Below are positions 11,241 to 22,195 of a DNA stretch of 64,000 nucleotides, piece by piece (the first letter of the stretch is position 1; the number at the start of each line of letters is the position of its first letter). This DNA comes from Nansenia antarctica (taxonomy: Eukaryota > Chordata > Actinopteri > Argentiniformes > Microstomatidae). The DNA lies in assembly GCA_963989245.1 (NCBI GenBank), contig OZ022339.1, forward strand, positions 28,883,517 through 28,947,516, given 5' to 3'. The notes under the pieces were generated by a model that ran no database searches, was not told the origin of the DNA, and saw nothing but the letters and a program-made list of their open reading frames with translations. A program made the translations under genes and the position numbers.

Positions 11241-11720
11241 ACAAGTGGGGAAGGGATTTTATTCACAATGCTGCGATATCAAACCAAACACTGTCATGTG
11301 ATGGTGGGTGCCTTGGAGTCGCCCCCTTGACTCCCCAGCCATTGAATGTCAGTCGAAACTGGGTTCACACAGTATATTGCATCACCTCGCTCACACAGGC
11401 ACCAAAACAAGAACAAACTAAACAATAACACATTTCACAGAAGATTCCAAAACCACATTCAAATATGCCAAAAGTTTGCATTCGCTTCCTTCCTTTTTTT
11501 TTTTTTTTCTCCTTTTGCCATTATGCTGAATCACAAAATCAATTATTTACAATTATGGTCAGACCCTTGTTTACAAATAAGTGCATAAAAAATAACTAAA
11601 CAGAAGAATTGTCATAAAAAATTGAAAAGCTAACTTAAAATTGTACTCCCTTGGTGGTGTCGTCATCAGCCATAGCAACCCTTGCAAAAATGTGACCTAT
11701 AGAGACGACAGCAACACTCT

Positions 11721-12271
11721 TAAAGGCCGGTTTAAAGTTCTGCGTAAAGTCGACGCCGTAGGCTACACGTAAGCTTACGTAGTCCCGCGTGACCGTGCGT
11801 AGCCTTGACGCGCTCCTCTCAAAAAATCGAAGTACGTGTCAGCTCTGTGATTGGTCCGCTTGGTAGCACATGATTCAGACAAGGTTCCGACTCTCTCGTC
11901 GGCCAAAATGCGGAAGCCATGATAGAAATGTCATTTACTTTTTCTGTAATTACTTATTAATAAAGATTTGAAAAATTATGATAACCATCGTATTATCTTA
12001 GTTTAATGTCATTTCAATGCATCATAGAACTTTTATTTACAACAAGCATAACAACAAAAAGATCGCTATTATGCCGCTTTGAGCTTTGAGCTCCGTTGAC
12101 TTCCTAACCGGAAGAGGCACAGCACAGGGGCATAGAAAACACTCTGCCACCTAGCGATGTGACGGTGTAATTGCAGCGCGGCCTACGCAGAAGTGTAAAG
12201 TGCGAGAGCCCTTACGTAGGGAACGTAAGCTACGCACGTACATTCGACGCAGAACTTTAAATCGGCCTTTA
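11721..12271. mobile_element. Non-autonomous TIR element in the zmpste24 3' UTR
   Basis: The ends are inverted: TAAAGGCCGGTTTAAAGTTC on the left and AACTTTAAATCGGCCTTTA on the right. Inner parts (TGCGTAAAGTCGACGC and CATTCGACGCAGAAC; CTACACGTAAGCTTACGTAG and TAGGGAACGTAAGC) are also inverted. It is about 551 bases with no coding capacity, and a TA at both ends may be the target duplication. Confidence 0.75.
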
Positions 12272-12494
12272 CACCCCCACTTCTCTGACTGTACTGGCTG
12301 TCATATGCAACTCCATGTTTGCCTCTGAGGAGAGGAGAGAGATGATTTCTGAGGCTGTCTATGCTGCTCCGTTTTGGTTATGTGCAAGTTTGAGATAAAA
12401 AATAAAAATAAAAAATAAAAAAGGAGAAAAAAGGAACCAAAATGGACTGAATACAGGAACAACAACAAAAACAAGAAAAAGGAGAGGGAATAGA

Positions 12495-12498
<4 letters not shown>

Positions 12499-12551
<53 letters not shown>
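12499..12551. repeat. (GA)n microsatellite
   Basis: This is a near-perfect GA dinucleotide run just downstream of the zmpste24 stop codon, within its 3' UTR. Confidence 0.95.
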
Positions 12552-12553
<2 letters not shown>

Positions 12554-12631
12554 TAATCAGAGGGCCTGAAGGGGTCTGCGGAGGCCTTTGGAGGGGTAGG
12601 GCAGCCGTCGAGGCTCCCCCCTCTGTCCCCG

Positions 12632-15600
12632 TCAGTCCTGCTTGGTGCCCCCCAGGGCCCGTAGGCGCTCCAGCAGAGGGGGGTGGGAGTAGTGCCACAT
12701 GGAGAAGAGCCAGTCGGCCACGGGGAAGCCCAGGTTGTCCTTGTTGAGCTTGATGAGGGCGGAGTAGAGCTCCGTGGCCCGGCCCATGCCCCGCGCGAAG
12801 GCGTCCGCCTGGAACTCGAACCTACGGCTCAGGACCGTCAGGCAGAAAGACAGGAGCTGGATGGAGGGAAGGGGGGGGGGGGGGGGGGGGGGGAGAGAGA
12901 AAAATAAGACACAAGACTCGAAAGATTTGTGCGAAATTGCTGCGATGTACAGTTGATGTAATGAGAATAGTTTCAGCATTTCAACAGCTTCGATCTCTCC
13001 ACACTCCACTGAAGCGTGTCCTGATGCAGACAGGTTAACGCCACGTTTAGGAGATCAGTTGCTTACCTCATTGTACGGGGAAAAGATGAACTGAAATATG
13101 ATCATCAACCCGATCAGCGTGGGCTGGCTGTCTGTGAAACCGAAGGCCAGGAACAGCTCCTTCCGTCCAATCAGAACCGCAAACAGGAAGAAACACAGGA
13201 AGGAGTTCATCTGCGATAACAGAGACAGGATGTTACAAATGTTATCATTACGATCAGAATGACATTCATTTCATACATGCATTTCTACAGCGGAAAGTCA
13301 CAGTAGATGATCATTACATGTGATTATTGATCATAAAACCGTGGATCTGCTATGCGGCACAGATATGAGGTAAGTTGGGACGGGCAGGTAGGTAGCCTGG
13401 AGCTTAGGGAGGTTCAATCCTCACATCCGGCTCCACGAGGCATCATTTGTTTGTTTGAAGTAGAGATGATAAATCGTAAATAAATGGATTGCACTTATAT
13501 AGCACCTTATTCCAAAGCGCTTTACAATGGCTTCTCATTCACACACCAATGGCGGCAAGCTACCATGCAACCCACTCATTGGGAGCAATTTGAAATTCAG
13601 TGTCTTGCCCATGGACACCTCAATACCTGGACAGGAGTAGATCGAACCGACGACCGTACGATCATTAGACACACCTGGAACCTAGAAACACACCTGACTG
13701 ATGACGATGTTCTTGACAGTGTGGCCCAGCTTCCAGTGGCCTAGCTCGTGTCCCAGGACCGCCAGAATCTCTGGGTTGTTGCAGCCTTGCTTCTTGTTCT
13801 GGACAAATGGTTACAGCAATAAAAATCTCCCTGAACTTAAAAAACATTAAATCAAACATATCATAGCCCCAACTTGATCATGAACTACCAACACAAGACC
13901 AACCACCTACTTACTTAAAAATTCAAATGTGTGTGAGGTCTTTTACAGACATAATGCAGCAATGTGACTAGTGTAAAACCACTCATCTATAACCAAAGAC
14001 ACAATCGAAATGCATGTGTGTGTTGGGTGTATTGTTATCACGAAGCTCTCTCTCTCTGTGTAGAGGAGTGTCTCTCACCTTGGGCTTGGCTTTGGCCTCA
14101 CTGGGGGTGTCATTCTCCTCCGTCTGCTCAGGCTCCGGCTCCTCGGCCTTGTTGAGGGGGGAGTAGTCCTCCAGCAGGGTGTCAAACAGCACAATGCGCT
14201 TGTTCTTGAAGAACCCATAGAAGTAGGCGTTGCTGTGGGAAGAACGCTTGGAACCTTGGAACAGTAGGTAGGAGAAAGGGAACGTTAGGCCGGGTTCTAG
14301 AACATGACAGATCTCCTTGGTTACGTGTAGGGCTGCAACTAACGATTATTTTGGTAGTCGACTAATCTGTCGATTATTTTTCCGGTTAGTCGCGATTAGT
14401 CATGTGGCTTTTCGCTGCGCGTAAATGGCGACGCAGAAGCATAAATCCGGCTTAACTAGCTATCTAACCTAACGTTACGCCAAGCTACAGCTGCTCACAG
14501 AGCTAGTTGATTGGCTAGCTAGCATTGCTGGCTAGACTACAGACAGCTCACGTTAGTAGGCTACGCTTGGCGCTGTTTATCTTACAGACAGCTCGCTGGT
14601 GGACTCAACATAATTGAAATAGCATTCACTTATCAAGCATCATTCATGATCATCCACCATGACTACCTGGTATTTTAATAGCGACCACCCCTCACTTCAT
14701 TTCATCTCGCGTTCTCCTGGCTTCAACATGGAAAACCCCTGCTACGTAACGTTACATACAAGCGCCTCTGTCTGTCACATGCGTGCCACAGGGCAAATAA
14801 ATTAATAGCACAAACGCTCATAGCATGTACAGCCCTGTCCATGAGACGTTGTTTTCCAACATGTAACAGTAAAGCTAACATAAACATTACGACCCTAACA
14901 ATATAACGTTAGCCAGTTGGCTAACAACGTTAGCTAAAACTTACCCAGCTGATTCTTAAATGGCTCCCGTTTAAAAATAAAAATAAAATAAAAAAATAAA
15001 ATAAAAAAAAAACGTTTTTTAAAAATATATCTTTTTATGCGATTAGTCGACAACAACATTTCACGTCGACGAATTTTCGTAATCGATTAGTCGTGACTAA
15101 TCGACTAATCGTTGCAGCCCTAGTTACGTGTAGCCGATGAGGACCCATGCTGGACGGAATGGACCGCGTGTGGGGTCACAGGCTGCCCTGTGTTGGCTGC
15201 CGAGGGGGTTCACTCCTACGGTATACAGTCCTCCTACCAGCAGCTGTCACTTTATCCATTATCTGAATGTTAAAACCACATGTAGGACAACTTTGCAGCC
15301 AACATAGGGGAGCCTCTGATCCTACACGCGTACAGTTTAGGGGTGGGCATCGACGATCGATAATTGATCGATAAGGATCTTGGTCGATCACAAAATAAAA
15401 CATTTGGTCGATTTTTTTGTGATGACCAAATGTTTTATTTTGTGATCGACCAAGATCCTTATCGATCGTCGATGCCCACCCCTAGTACAGTTGTGTGGTC
15501 CGTTCGGGCCAGACACACGTGTGACAAAACCGTCATTCACATGTTTATCGATATAGTGTATAGTGTCTCCTACTTAGGAGAAACAAGAGCTGACAGTTTA

Positions 15601-18600
15601 CATGCAGCGTAAGATGTTGAGTTAGGTATCAGAGCCTCACCCTCCACTATATAGACCTTGGTGAGGGGGAAGCTGATAGACTTGGCCATGGACTCGATCT
15701 CTGTTTTCAGCTCTCCCTCTGGCAATGGGGTAAACTTGTCAAACAGGGGAGCGATGTAGTCAGCATAGATGGTCACCAGCACCTAGGAGGGCAGAAGAAC
15801 TATTACTTTATTATTGTGATTTTGTATCTTAATTAATTTTAATTTTAATTTTGCCATTGTATACTTGTACATTGGCATGTAATAAAAACGACGTTTTAAT
15901 TTTGCCATTTAGCAGACGCTTTTAATCCAAAGCGACTTACAATTACGAATTACAGGGACATTCCCCCTGGAGTAACTGAGGGCTAAGTGCCTTACTCAAG
16001 GGCACACTAGTAGGGGTGTGATTTCAGGCGGGATTTGAACTCACAACCTTCCGATCACAAGTCCAACTCACTATCCACTAGACCACCACTACCCCAGGTA
16101 TCTTGATGCTGCAATACCAATGCTGAGAAACCAAAGCCAAAGAATGTTACTCTTGTATACTTGTACATTGGCATGTAATAAAAACGATTCTGATTCTGAA
16201 CAGGAACTATGTGAAGGAAATATATTTGAACCATTGGACAAGCTGAAATCACTAAGTTACTAAACCCAACTGACAAAACAGTCTGCCTTTGAATGAGGTG
16301 TAATGACACTGTTTCGATCACTGGTTACTGTAACTACTGTTGATTTAAATGACTATATCACATCAGACAGAGTTAAAAGGGACTAACCAGAGAAAGAGGT
16401 ATTTAAAAAATTAAATAATAATAATCTTAATTCTTCCTATTTCTAGCATTGTGACTGCCAATAGTCCCTGGCCCGAACATAGATTACTTTTTATTGCAAT
16501 GACTGACGGTTAGATGGTTCACTTACTTAGACAAACGTATCTGTTGTAAGTCGCTTTGGATAAAAGTGCTGAATGCCCAAAAATGTAAACGTAACGTGAC
16601 TTCCTGTTTTCTATTTTTGTAAGGGACTTACCAGAGACACGCCCAGAGTGAAGAGCCAGGCGTAGATAAAGAAGTAGTCTCCTCCGACCTTGATGATGTA
16701 CAGCAGCAGTGAGGTCACAGGCAACAAGATGCACTGGGTCACAATAAACTTCTTGACCGCATCCTTCAGGAAGAACCCCAGCGTCTGAGAGGAGGCACAG
16801 AGAAGACAATGAGAACAGAGAGACTGGACAGGGAGCCTTCTACAACTGAGAAAACATGCTGTGAAAAACAAAACATGCATTCATTTGATTGTGTATAACA
16901 GGGTTCTTACAAGTTTCAACAAGTCAAATTTAAGACCTTTTTAGACCTTTTTTTAGACATCTTTGAATCTAATTTTTGACCTATTCGCGACACCATGATA
17001 GCTTTTTGTCAGCCACGAGGTGATGAAAATAGGGATTTCACTGCCATACAGACGAAAGGAAGCGAATTGGCATTTTTTGGGTTCCAGCTTGATTAATTCC
17101 CACGTAAATAAATGTGGTCAGACTGATTTCCTTGCAGGATGTAATTTTTAAGACCTAGCGCGCCTCATTTTTAGACCGAATAACTGAAATGTAAGACCGT
17201 TTTAGGCCTTATAGATTTGATTGCTGGATTTTAGACTTTAAGTCATTTTAAGACCAGCGTGGGAACCCTGGTGTAAGACAGTCGTCTGTGTTCACCTGCT
17301 GGTTGAACCCGTGCTTCTCCTCAATGACGAAGGTGTTGTAGACGCTCCAGGGGATCCCAGTGAAGGCACTGAACAAGGTCGCCAGCATCAGGAAAGTAAG
17401 GGACTGGGAGATCTAAAACAGGAAAAGACAAAGCATTGAATTATTTTGTTGTTTATCGGGATTAGCTCACGCATGAATGAATGAATGAATGAATGAATGA
17501 ATTCCTATTGAAGAAAAATTTGGACTGCCTATGTATTTTCAGTGTGGAGCGAGCGCGCACACGTGAACGTGCCCACGCACACACACGCACACACACGCAC
17601 ACACACACACACACACAGAGAATGCAATGGTAATACACACACCTCATACTCTGGGCCCAGTCCAAAGCGACCGGTCACGACCCCGGATACTCTCCAGAGA
17701 AAAGGGATCCCTCCCAGGAGCAGGATCAGCTGTGAGACAGACAACAGCCGTATGTTACAGTGTGTTACAGTGTGTTACAGTGGGCAGTGTGTTACAGCAG
17801 TGTGTTACAGTGGGCAGTGTGTTACAGCAGTGTGTGTTACAGCAGTGTGTTACAGCAGTGTGTTACAGTGTGTTACAGTGTGTTACAGCAGTGTGTTACA
17901 GTGGGCAGTGTGTTACAGCAGTGTGTGTTACAGCAGTGTGTTACAGTGTGTTACAGTGGGCAGTGTGTTACAGTGGGCAGTGTGTTACAGTGTGTTACAG
18001 CAGTGTGTTACAGCAGTGTGTTAGAGTGTGTTAGTGTGTTACAGTGGGCAGTGTGTTACAGCAGTGTGTTACAGTGGGCTGTGTGTTACAGTGTGTTACA
18101 GAGTGTGTTACAGCAGTGTGTTACAGCAGTGTGTTACAGTGGGCAGTGTGTTACAGTGTTACAGCAGTGTGTTACAGTGTTACAGCAGTGTGTTACAGTG
18201 TTACAGCAGTGTGTTACAGTGTTACAGCAGTGTGTTACAGTGGGCAGTGTGTTACAGTGTTACAGCAGTGTGTTACAGTGTTACAGCAGTGTGTTACAGA
18301 AGTGTGTTACAGTGTTACAGTAGTGTGTTACAGCAGTGTGTTACAGCAGTGTGTTACAGAAGTGTGTTACAGAAGTGTGTTACAGAAGTGTGTTACAGCA
18401 GTGTGTTACAGTGTGTTACAGAGTGTGTTACAGCAGTGTGTTACAGAGTGTGTTACAGCAGTGTGTTACAGCAGTGTGTTACAGTGGGCAGTGTGTTACA
18501 GAAGTGTGTTACAGTGTTACAGCAGTGTGTTACAGAAGTGTGTTACAGTGTTACAGCAGTGTGTTACAGTGTTACAGCAGTGTGTTACAGAAGTGTGTTA

Positions 18601-19281
18601 CAGCAGTGTGTTACAGTGTGTTACAGAAGTGTGTTACAGCAGTGTGTTACAGCAGTGTGTTACAGTGGGCTGTGTGTTACAGTGTGTTACAGAAGTGTGT
18701 TACAGAAGTGTGTTACAGTGGGGCTGCTGCAGGCAGACCACCAACTCTTAGCTCAGTCAGCAGCACACTCACGTAACTTTAACTAGTTGTTTCATGTAAG
18801 CTTGAGCTTGGCCTAATTGGATGGCGCTGCTCTGTTTAGGACCCGGCCCACAGAGGGGTCCGTTCACTGTGCCTACCGTCCCCTCGGTCTCTGAGTACAG
18901 CCCGGACCAGAAGCTGAAGTTGCTCTTGTCCAGTTGGTAGAGGCGTGACTTCTCAAAGGTGACCGTGTCCATGATCTTCCCCAGCTCCTGGGGAACATGC
19001 GTGGTCGACCTGTAGATGCTACGCTACGTAGTTGAAACAGATCACATTCAAATGTAATCAAACTTTAATGGTCGTTGACATTTACACAATATACAGGAAG
19101 CAATGTAATGAAATGCTTTAGGGTAAGCAACTCCTCAACAACGCAACAATCAAACAATATCAATTAGCAGTGTAATGTCATAATAATAATAACAACAACA
19201 ACAACAAAATGATAGCAAAACAATGGCAATAGCATATAGTGTTCATCAACCAAAATCTGTGTGTGCTCTGATCTCCCTGTA

Positions 19282-19345
<64 letters not shown>

Positions 19346-19761
19346 ATATATAACATATTTGTATCTGATTGTATGGCAAACAAAGTATTTGATTGACCTG
19401 TGCCCAATACTGTTAATTATTCAGGAGCAAATCTATTCAAGTATGCATGTTAGATGGCAGGTGACGTCAGCCATAAAGGGCGGTTAGTAAGTTTCCATGG
19501 CTATGTATTGAAACAGTGACATGGCTAGAAAGATGACAGATTGTTGCAGTGAAACGGTGAAAACATAGTTGCTTGCCAGCGAGATGGGGCTAGTTGAGGA
19601 ATCCACCTTCGTGGGTTTGACAGTTACGATACACACAATGACATGCTCTCAATTACCTGTCTGTAGGCAAGGTAGGCCTCCCACAGGTTCACCGTCCATG
19701 AGAAGACCAGCACTGCATAAAATATCTGATTTTCGATTGGAAGGTCAAGTATTGACTGCAT
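12632..19761 (-). CDS. zmpste24: CAAX prenyl protease 1 / prelamin A protease ZMPSTE24
   Basis: This is a seven-pass zinc metalloprotease of the ER and inner nuclear membrane (peptidase M48A) that trims farnesylated CAAX proteins, notably prelamin A. Ten coding exons lie on the minus strand: 19657-19761, 18877-19023, 17643-17729, 17296-17412, 16632-16784, 15641-15782, 14079-14254, 13694-13798, 13067-13210 and 12632-12856. They join in frame to 466 residues (human 475). Zinc ligands are visible: HELGH at about residues 326-330 in exon 8 and the third ligand Glu at about 406 in FEFQADAF of exon 10. Other landmarks are YQLDKSNFSFWSGLYSETEG, FVIEEKHGFNQQTLGFF, GGDYFFIYAWLFTLGVSL and SMWHYSHPPLLERLRAL. 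The cytosolic loop in exon 7 (KAEEPEPEQTEENDTPSEAK) is more acidic and shorter than in mammals. A long G run sits against the exon 10 acceptor. Confidence 0.97.
13482..13678 (-). mobile_element. tRNA-derived SINE, reverse orientation
   Basis: This carries the tail motif TTATATAGCACCTTATTCCAAAG and body (CCACTCATTGGGAGC, AGTGTCTTGCCCATGGACA) shared in opposite orientation with 47912-48162. It lies in zmpste24 intron 8, next to exon 8. Confidence 0.7.
14328..15122. mobile_element. Non-autonomous hAT element (TAGGGCTGCAAC ends) with 8-bp target duplication
   Basis: The ends TAGGGCTGCAACTAACGATT and AATCGTTGCAGCCCTA are inverted. Direct repeats GTTACGTG flank it at 14320-14327 and 15123-15130. 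It is 795 bases, has no transposase, and lies in zmpste24 intron 6. It is related to the element at 43468-44554. Confidence 0.92.
15338..15484. mobile_element. Palindromic hAT MITE with 8-bp target duplication
   Basis: This 147-base element is almost a perfect palindrome, with ends TAGGGGTGGGCATCGACG and CGTCGATGCCCACCCCTA. Direct repeats GTACAGTT lie at 15330-15337 and 15485-15492. Its terminal ~70 bases match the right end of the transposase-bearing hAT at 36089-38968 (GGGTGGGCATC, GATCGATAA, CTTGGTCGATCACAAAAT), so that family probably mobilised it. Confidence 0.93.
15893..16100 (-). mobile_element. tRNA-derived SINE (reverse) with B box
   Basis: Read on the minus strand it starts GGGGTAGTGGTGGTCTAGTG and carries a tRNA-like B box (GTTCAAATCCC). 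It ends with TAAGTCGCTTTGGATT and AAAGCGTCTGCTAAATGGC, the tail typical of a teleost SINE family. It lies in zmpste24 intron 5. Further tails or fragments are at about 9355-9400, 16540-16590, 20150-20200, 34400-34535, 51115-51255 and 53756-53920. Confidence 0.8.
16899..17270. mobile_element. Non-autonomous DNA element, CAGGGTTCCYAC family, copy 2
   Basis: It has ends CAGGGTTCTTAC and GGGAACCCTG in zmpste24 intron 4. Flanks GTGTATAA and GTGTAAGA may be a worn 8-bp target duplication, which would fit hAT. Confidence 0.75.
17755..18720. repeat. Minisatellite of TGTTACAG-type units (~965 bases)
   Basis: This is a large tandem array in zmpste24 intron 2 built from the words GTGTGTTACAGCA, GTGTGTTACAGT, GTGTTACAGAA and a longer GTGGGCAGT variant, in irregular order. 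Long Cys/Tyr/Ser/Val/Leu/Gln frames run through it on the plus strand in several frames only because the array is almost stop-free. I do not regard them as genes. Confidence 0.95.
19292..19343. repeat. (GT)n microsatellite in zmpste24 intron 1
   Basis: About 50 bases of pure GT dinucleotide. Confidence 0.95.
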
Positions 19762-19779
19762 CTTTATTCTGTACTCGGG

Positions 19780-20540
19780 GTATGTTTGAAGTTAGCAATC
19801 TTGGCTAGCTGAGTAGCTAGCTAGCTAGACCCGGTAAAGACCGCTGCCCGTACACACAAACTCTCCAAACGTGATTCTAAAGATCAGATAAGAAGTGTCA
19901 AACTCGGATTATTTAATGAAGTTTAAATCCCCACTTTAAACTGCCTAATATCTAGCCAGCCACTGACAATGATATCTCATGTCATGCTCATTCGCTTGCA
20001 GTGTCCATTCATGCTAAATTGACAGTGCAGCAGTTGATTATGTTCCCCATGAAACCAGGTCACAGAAACAATAGTTCCATGCTCAATATAGGCTTCCTCC
20101 TCTTCTTTAGGATAGTGTTCAATAACTCATAAGGAGTACATTTACATTGACATGTTTTACATTTAGCAGATGCTTTTATCCAAAGCGACTTACAACACTG
20201 TAAGTACATTTGTCTAAAGTAAGTGAATCATCTACACATCACTTGGAGCACTTTGAGCTGCAACGTTTGCAGGAAAAGCGCTATACAAATAAAAGGTTAT
20301 TATTATAATAATTATTATCAGTCATCTGAAAAAGTCTATATTAGGACCAGGTGCCATTGGCAGTTACAATGCTAGAAGGAAGGATTATTAGGGTTAGGGT
20401 ATTATTATTGTTATTATTATTATTGTTATTGTTATTATTATTATTATTATTATTATTGTTATTATTTTGCATATACAAAATACCTCATGAATAAAACAAA
20501 ATAACAACTTTTCATCTTGTTTACATCTGCTTTATTTAGT
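19780..20540. other. Upstream region of zmpste24
   Basis: This holds the zmpste24 promoter side, a SINE tail (ATTTAGCAGATGCTTTTATC near 20159) and an ATT-rich microsatellite at about 20399-20470. No exon is recognised. Confidence 0.45.
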
Positions 20541-20560
20541 TTTGATGCATTGGATACATA

Positions 20561-21690
20561 TTATGCTGCACTTTCCCAGCGTGAGGAGTTGTTGCTTTCC
20601 TCATGTCTCTTTCCAACGTGGATGCGCCGAGAGCAGCATTGGAGAGGTGGGGGACCTGAGGGGTCTGTCTGATGATGATGGTGGTGGTGGTGGTGTCCAC
20701 TATGCTTCTCCAAGGCCCTCCTCAGCAAGGCCCTCCTCAGCATAGTAACCTTCACATCCAGACAGTTGACGTTGGACAGGTTTGAGCAGCTTTTTCTGGT
20801 CTTCTCCGATCCAAGACGACGTTTGATCACCCATCTCCAGACGTTCTACACAAAATGAATATGGAATGGCAATATGGAAGTATTTGAATATTGGATAGGA
20901 TGAACCCAATTAATATACGGTGGAAGCATGTCTTCCTCCCATGGGCATGCTAATATGAATTTAATCAATTGTACATTTTAATAGGTGACCTAAAACTGCC
21001 AATGTATCGTACACGTTGACATCTCTTGACAATAGTATTATTATTATTATAATATATATATAATAATATTATTAATATATAAATATAATATATAATATAT
21101 AATATATAATAATAATAATAATACATTAGACTTATATAGCGCTTTTCTAGACACTCAAATTAAGACGCTTTACAAACTGAAAAGATCGAGTAGTAAAATA
21201 AAAAGAAACAAAAAAATAAATAAAAGAAAGTATAGGGGTCTAATTAATTTTTAGATTACTAAATCTAGAGTGTCTTTGTAGGACAATCTACTCTGTATAC
21301 TGCAAGTACTATATCTAGATTTCGGGCGGAGAAGCGGCGAAAACAAGCGTCCTCTCTCGACCCGCATTTTTTGAAAAGTGAAAAGTCGAGTATGATCAAT
21401 CAATGTAATGTAATTAATGAAGTCTAGACCAGTCTTACCTGGGAGAAAAGCGCTATTCTGTTCCAATAGATGTAGCAAAGGAAGAGAAGAGCAGCCGTGA
21501 ATAAAGTGATGGGGATTGTCCATCCATCCAGAAGAGGTTGAACATGTGCAACTGTGGGATTGTCTATCCATCCAGAAGAGGTTGAACCTGTCCTGACTCT
21601 GCTTCTGCTAGGGCGAGGGGAGCTAGCCATAAACACGGACCGCATCCACCTTGACTGCTCTGATTGCTCATGCCAATCCATTTCGTTCAA
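20561..21690 (-). CDS. tmco2: Small single-pass membrane protein, probably TMCO2
   Basis: Two minus-strand exons, 21439-21690 and 20561-20845, join in frame through clean GT-AG borders to 178 residues. The function is unknown to me. The identity is inferred from position (between zmpste24 and rlf, as TMCO2 is in human) and from length (human TMCO2 about 182 residues); I do not recognise the sequence itself. One clear membrane segment, WTIPITLFTAALLFLCYIYW (about residues 57-76), is followed by a basic stretch (RWVIKRRLGSEKTRK) and a His-rich run. In exon 1 a block encoding TSSGWIDN and LLDGWTI reflects an internal tandem duplication of about 53 bases. The start may be at 21690 or at the second Met, 21681. 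Confidence 0.55.
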
Positions 21691-22195
21691 AGTTTACACA
21701 TAACTGTAACTTCTCTCAGTTTTGTGGCCGGTCCAATTCACAGACACAAGTGTTCTGGGCTGGCACTTTTGCATATCGAACATGTGTTTGTCTGGATTCT
21801 AGAATGTTTATCAATGTTTTTATGACCTTTACTTTGACGTCACAAAAGCAAACAGTATATGCCTCGTGTCATGTGACAGAATAATTATGTTCCATGTTAT
21901 ATGTTCACTAAAGCATTTTCAATACCGAAAGTAGAAAAAACATCCTCAGGATCACAGCGCAATAAAAGTCTAATTGCACCAGGCTACTATATAATAGGCC
22001 ATATAGGCCCACATACATCTTAATGACTTTATCCCGTTCTGTTTCTTTACCGAAAACAAATAGCCTAAACCAAAACAGTTCCAGTGCACTGATTCAATGA
22101 GTGTGGTTTGGCATGACAGTTCCGTGATTTAACGGCCTGATTTGTTTGGAGTGAGGTCCCTATAGCAACCAACACTAAACCCACATCACAACAGC
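21691..22195. promoter_or_regulatory. Divergent promoter interval, tmco2-like / dynlt1
   Basis: About 500 bases separate two oppositely directed start codons, so the promoters of both genes should lie here. I see no TATA box or CpG-dense core that I would assert. Confidence 0.45.

Noticed and set aside
15364..15612. 82-residue plus-strand frame with KTFGRFFCDDQM-like sequence
   Set aside because: It runs through the palindromic MITE at 15338-15484 and has no coding evidence.
17542..18786. Several long Cys/Tyr/Val/Leu/Gln-rich reading frames on the plus strand
   Set aside because: They are different frames of one tandem repeat lacking stop codons, lie in a zmpste24 intron and have no splice or start logic.
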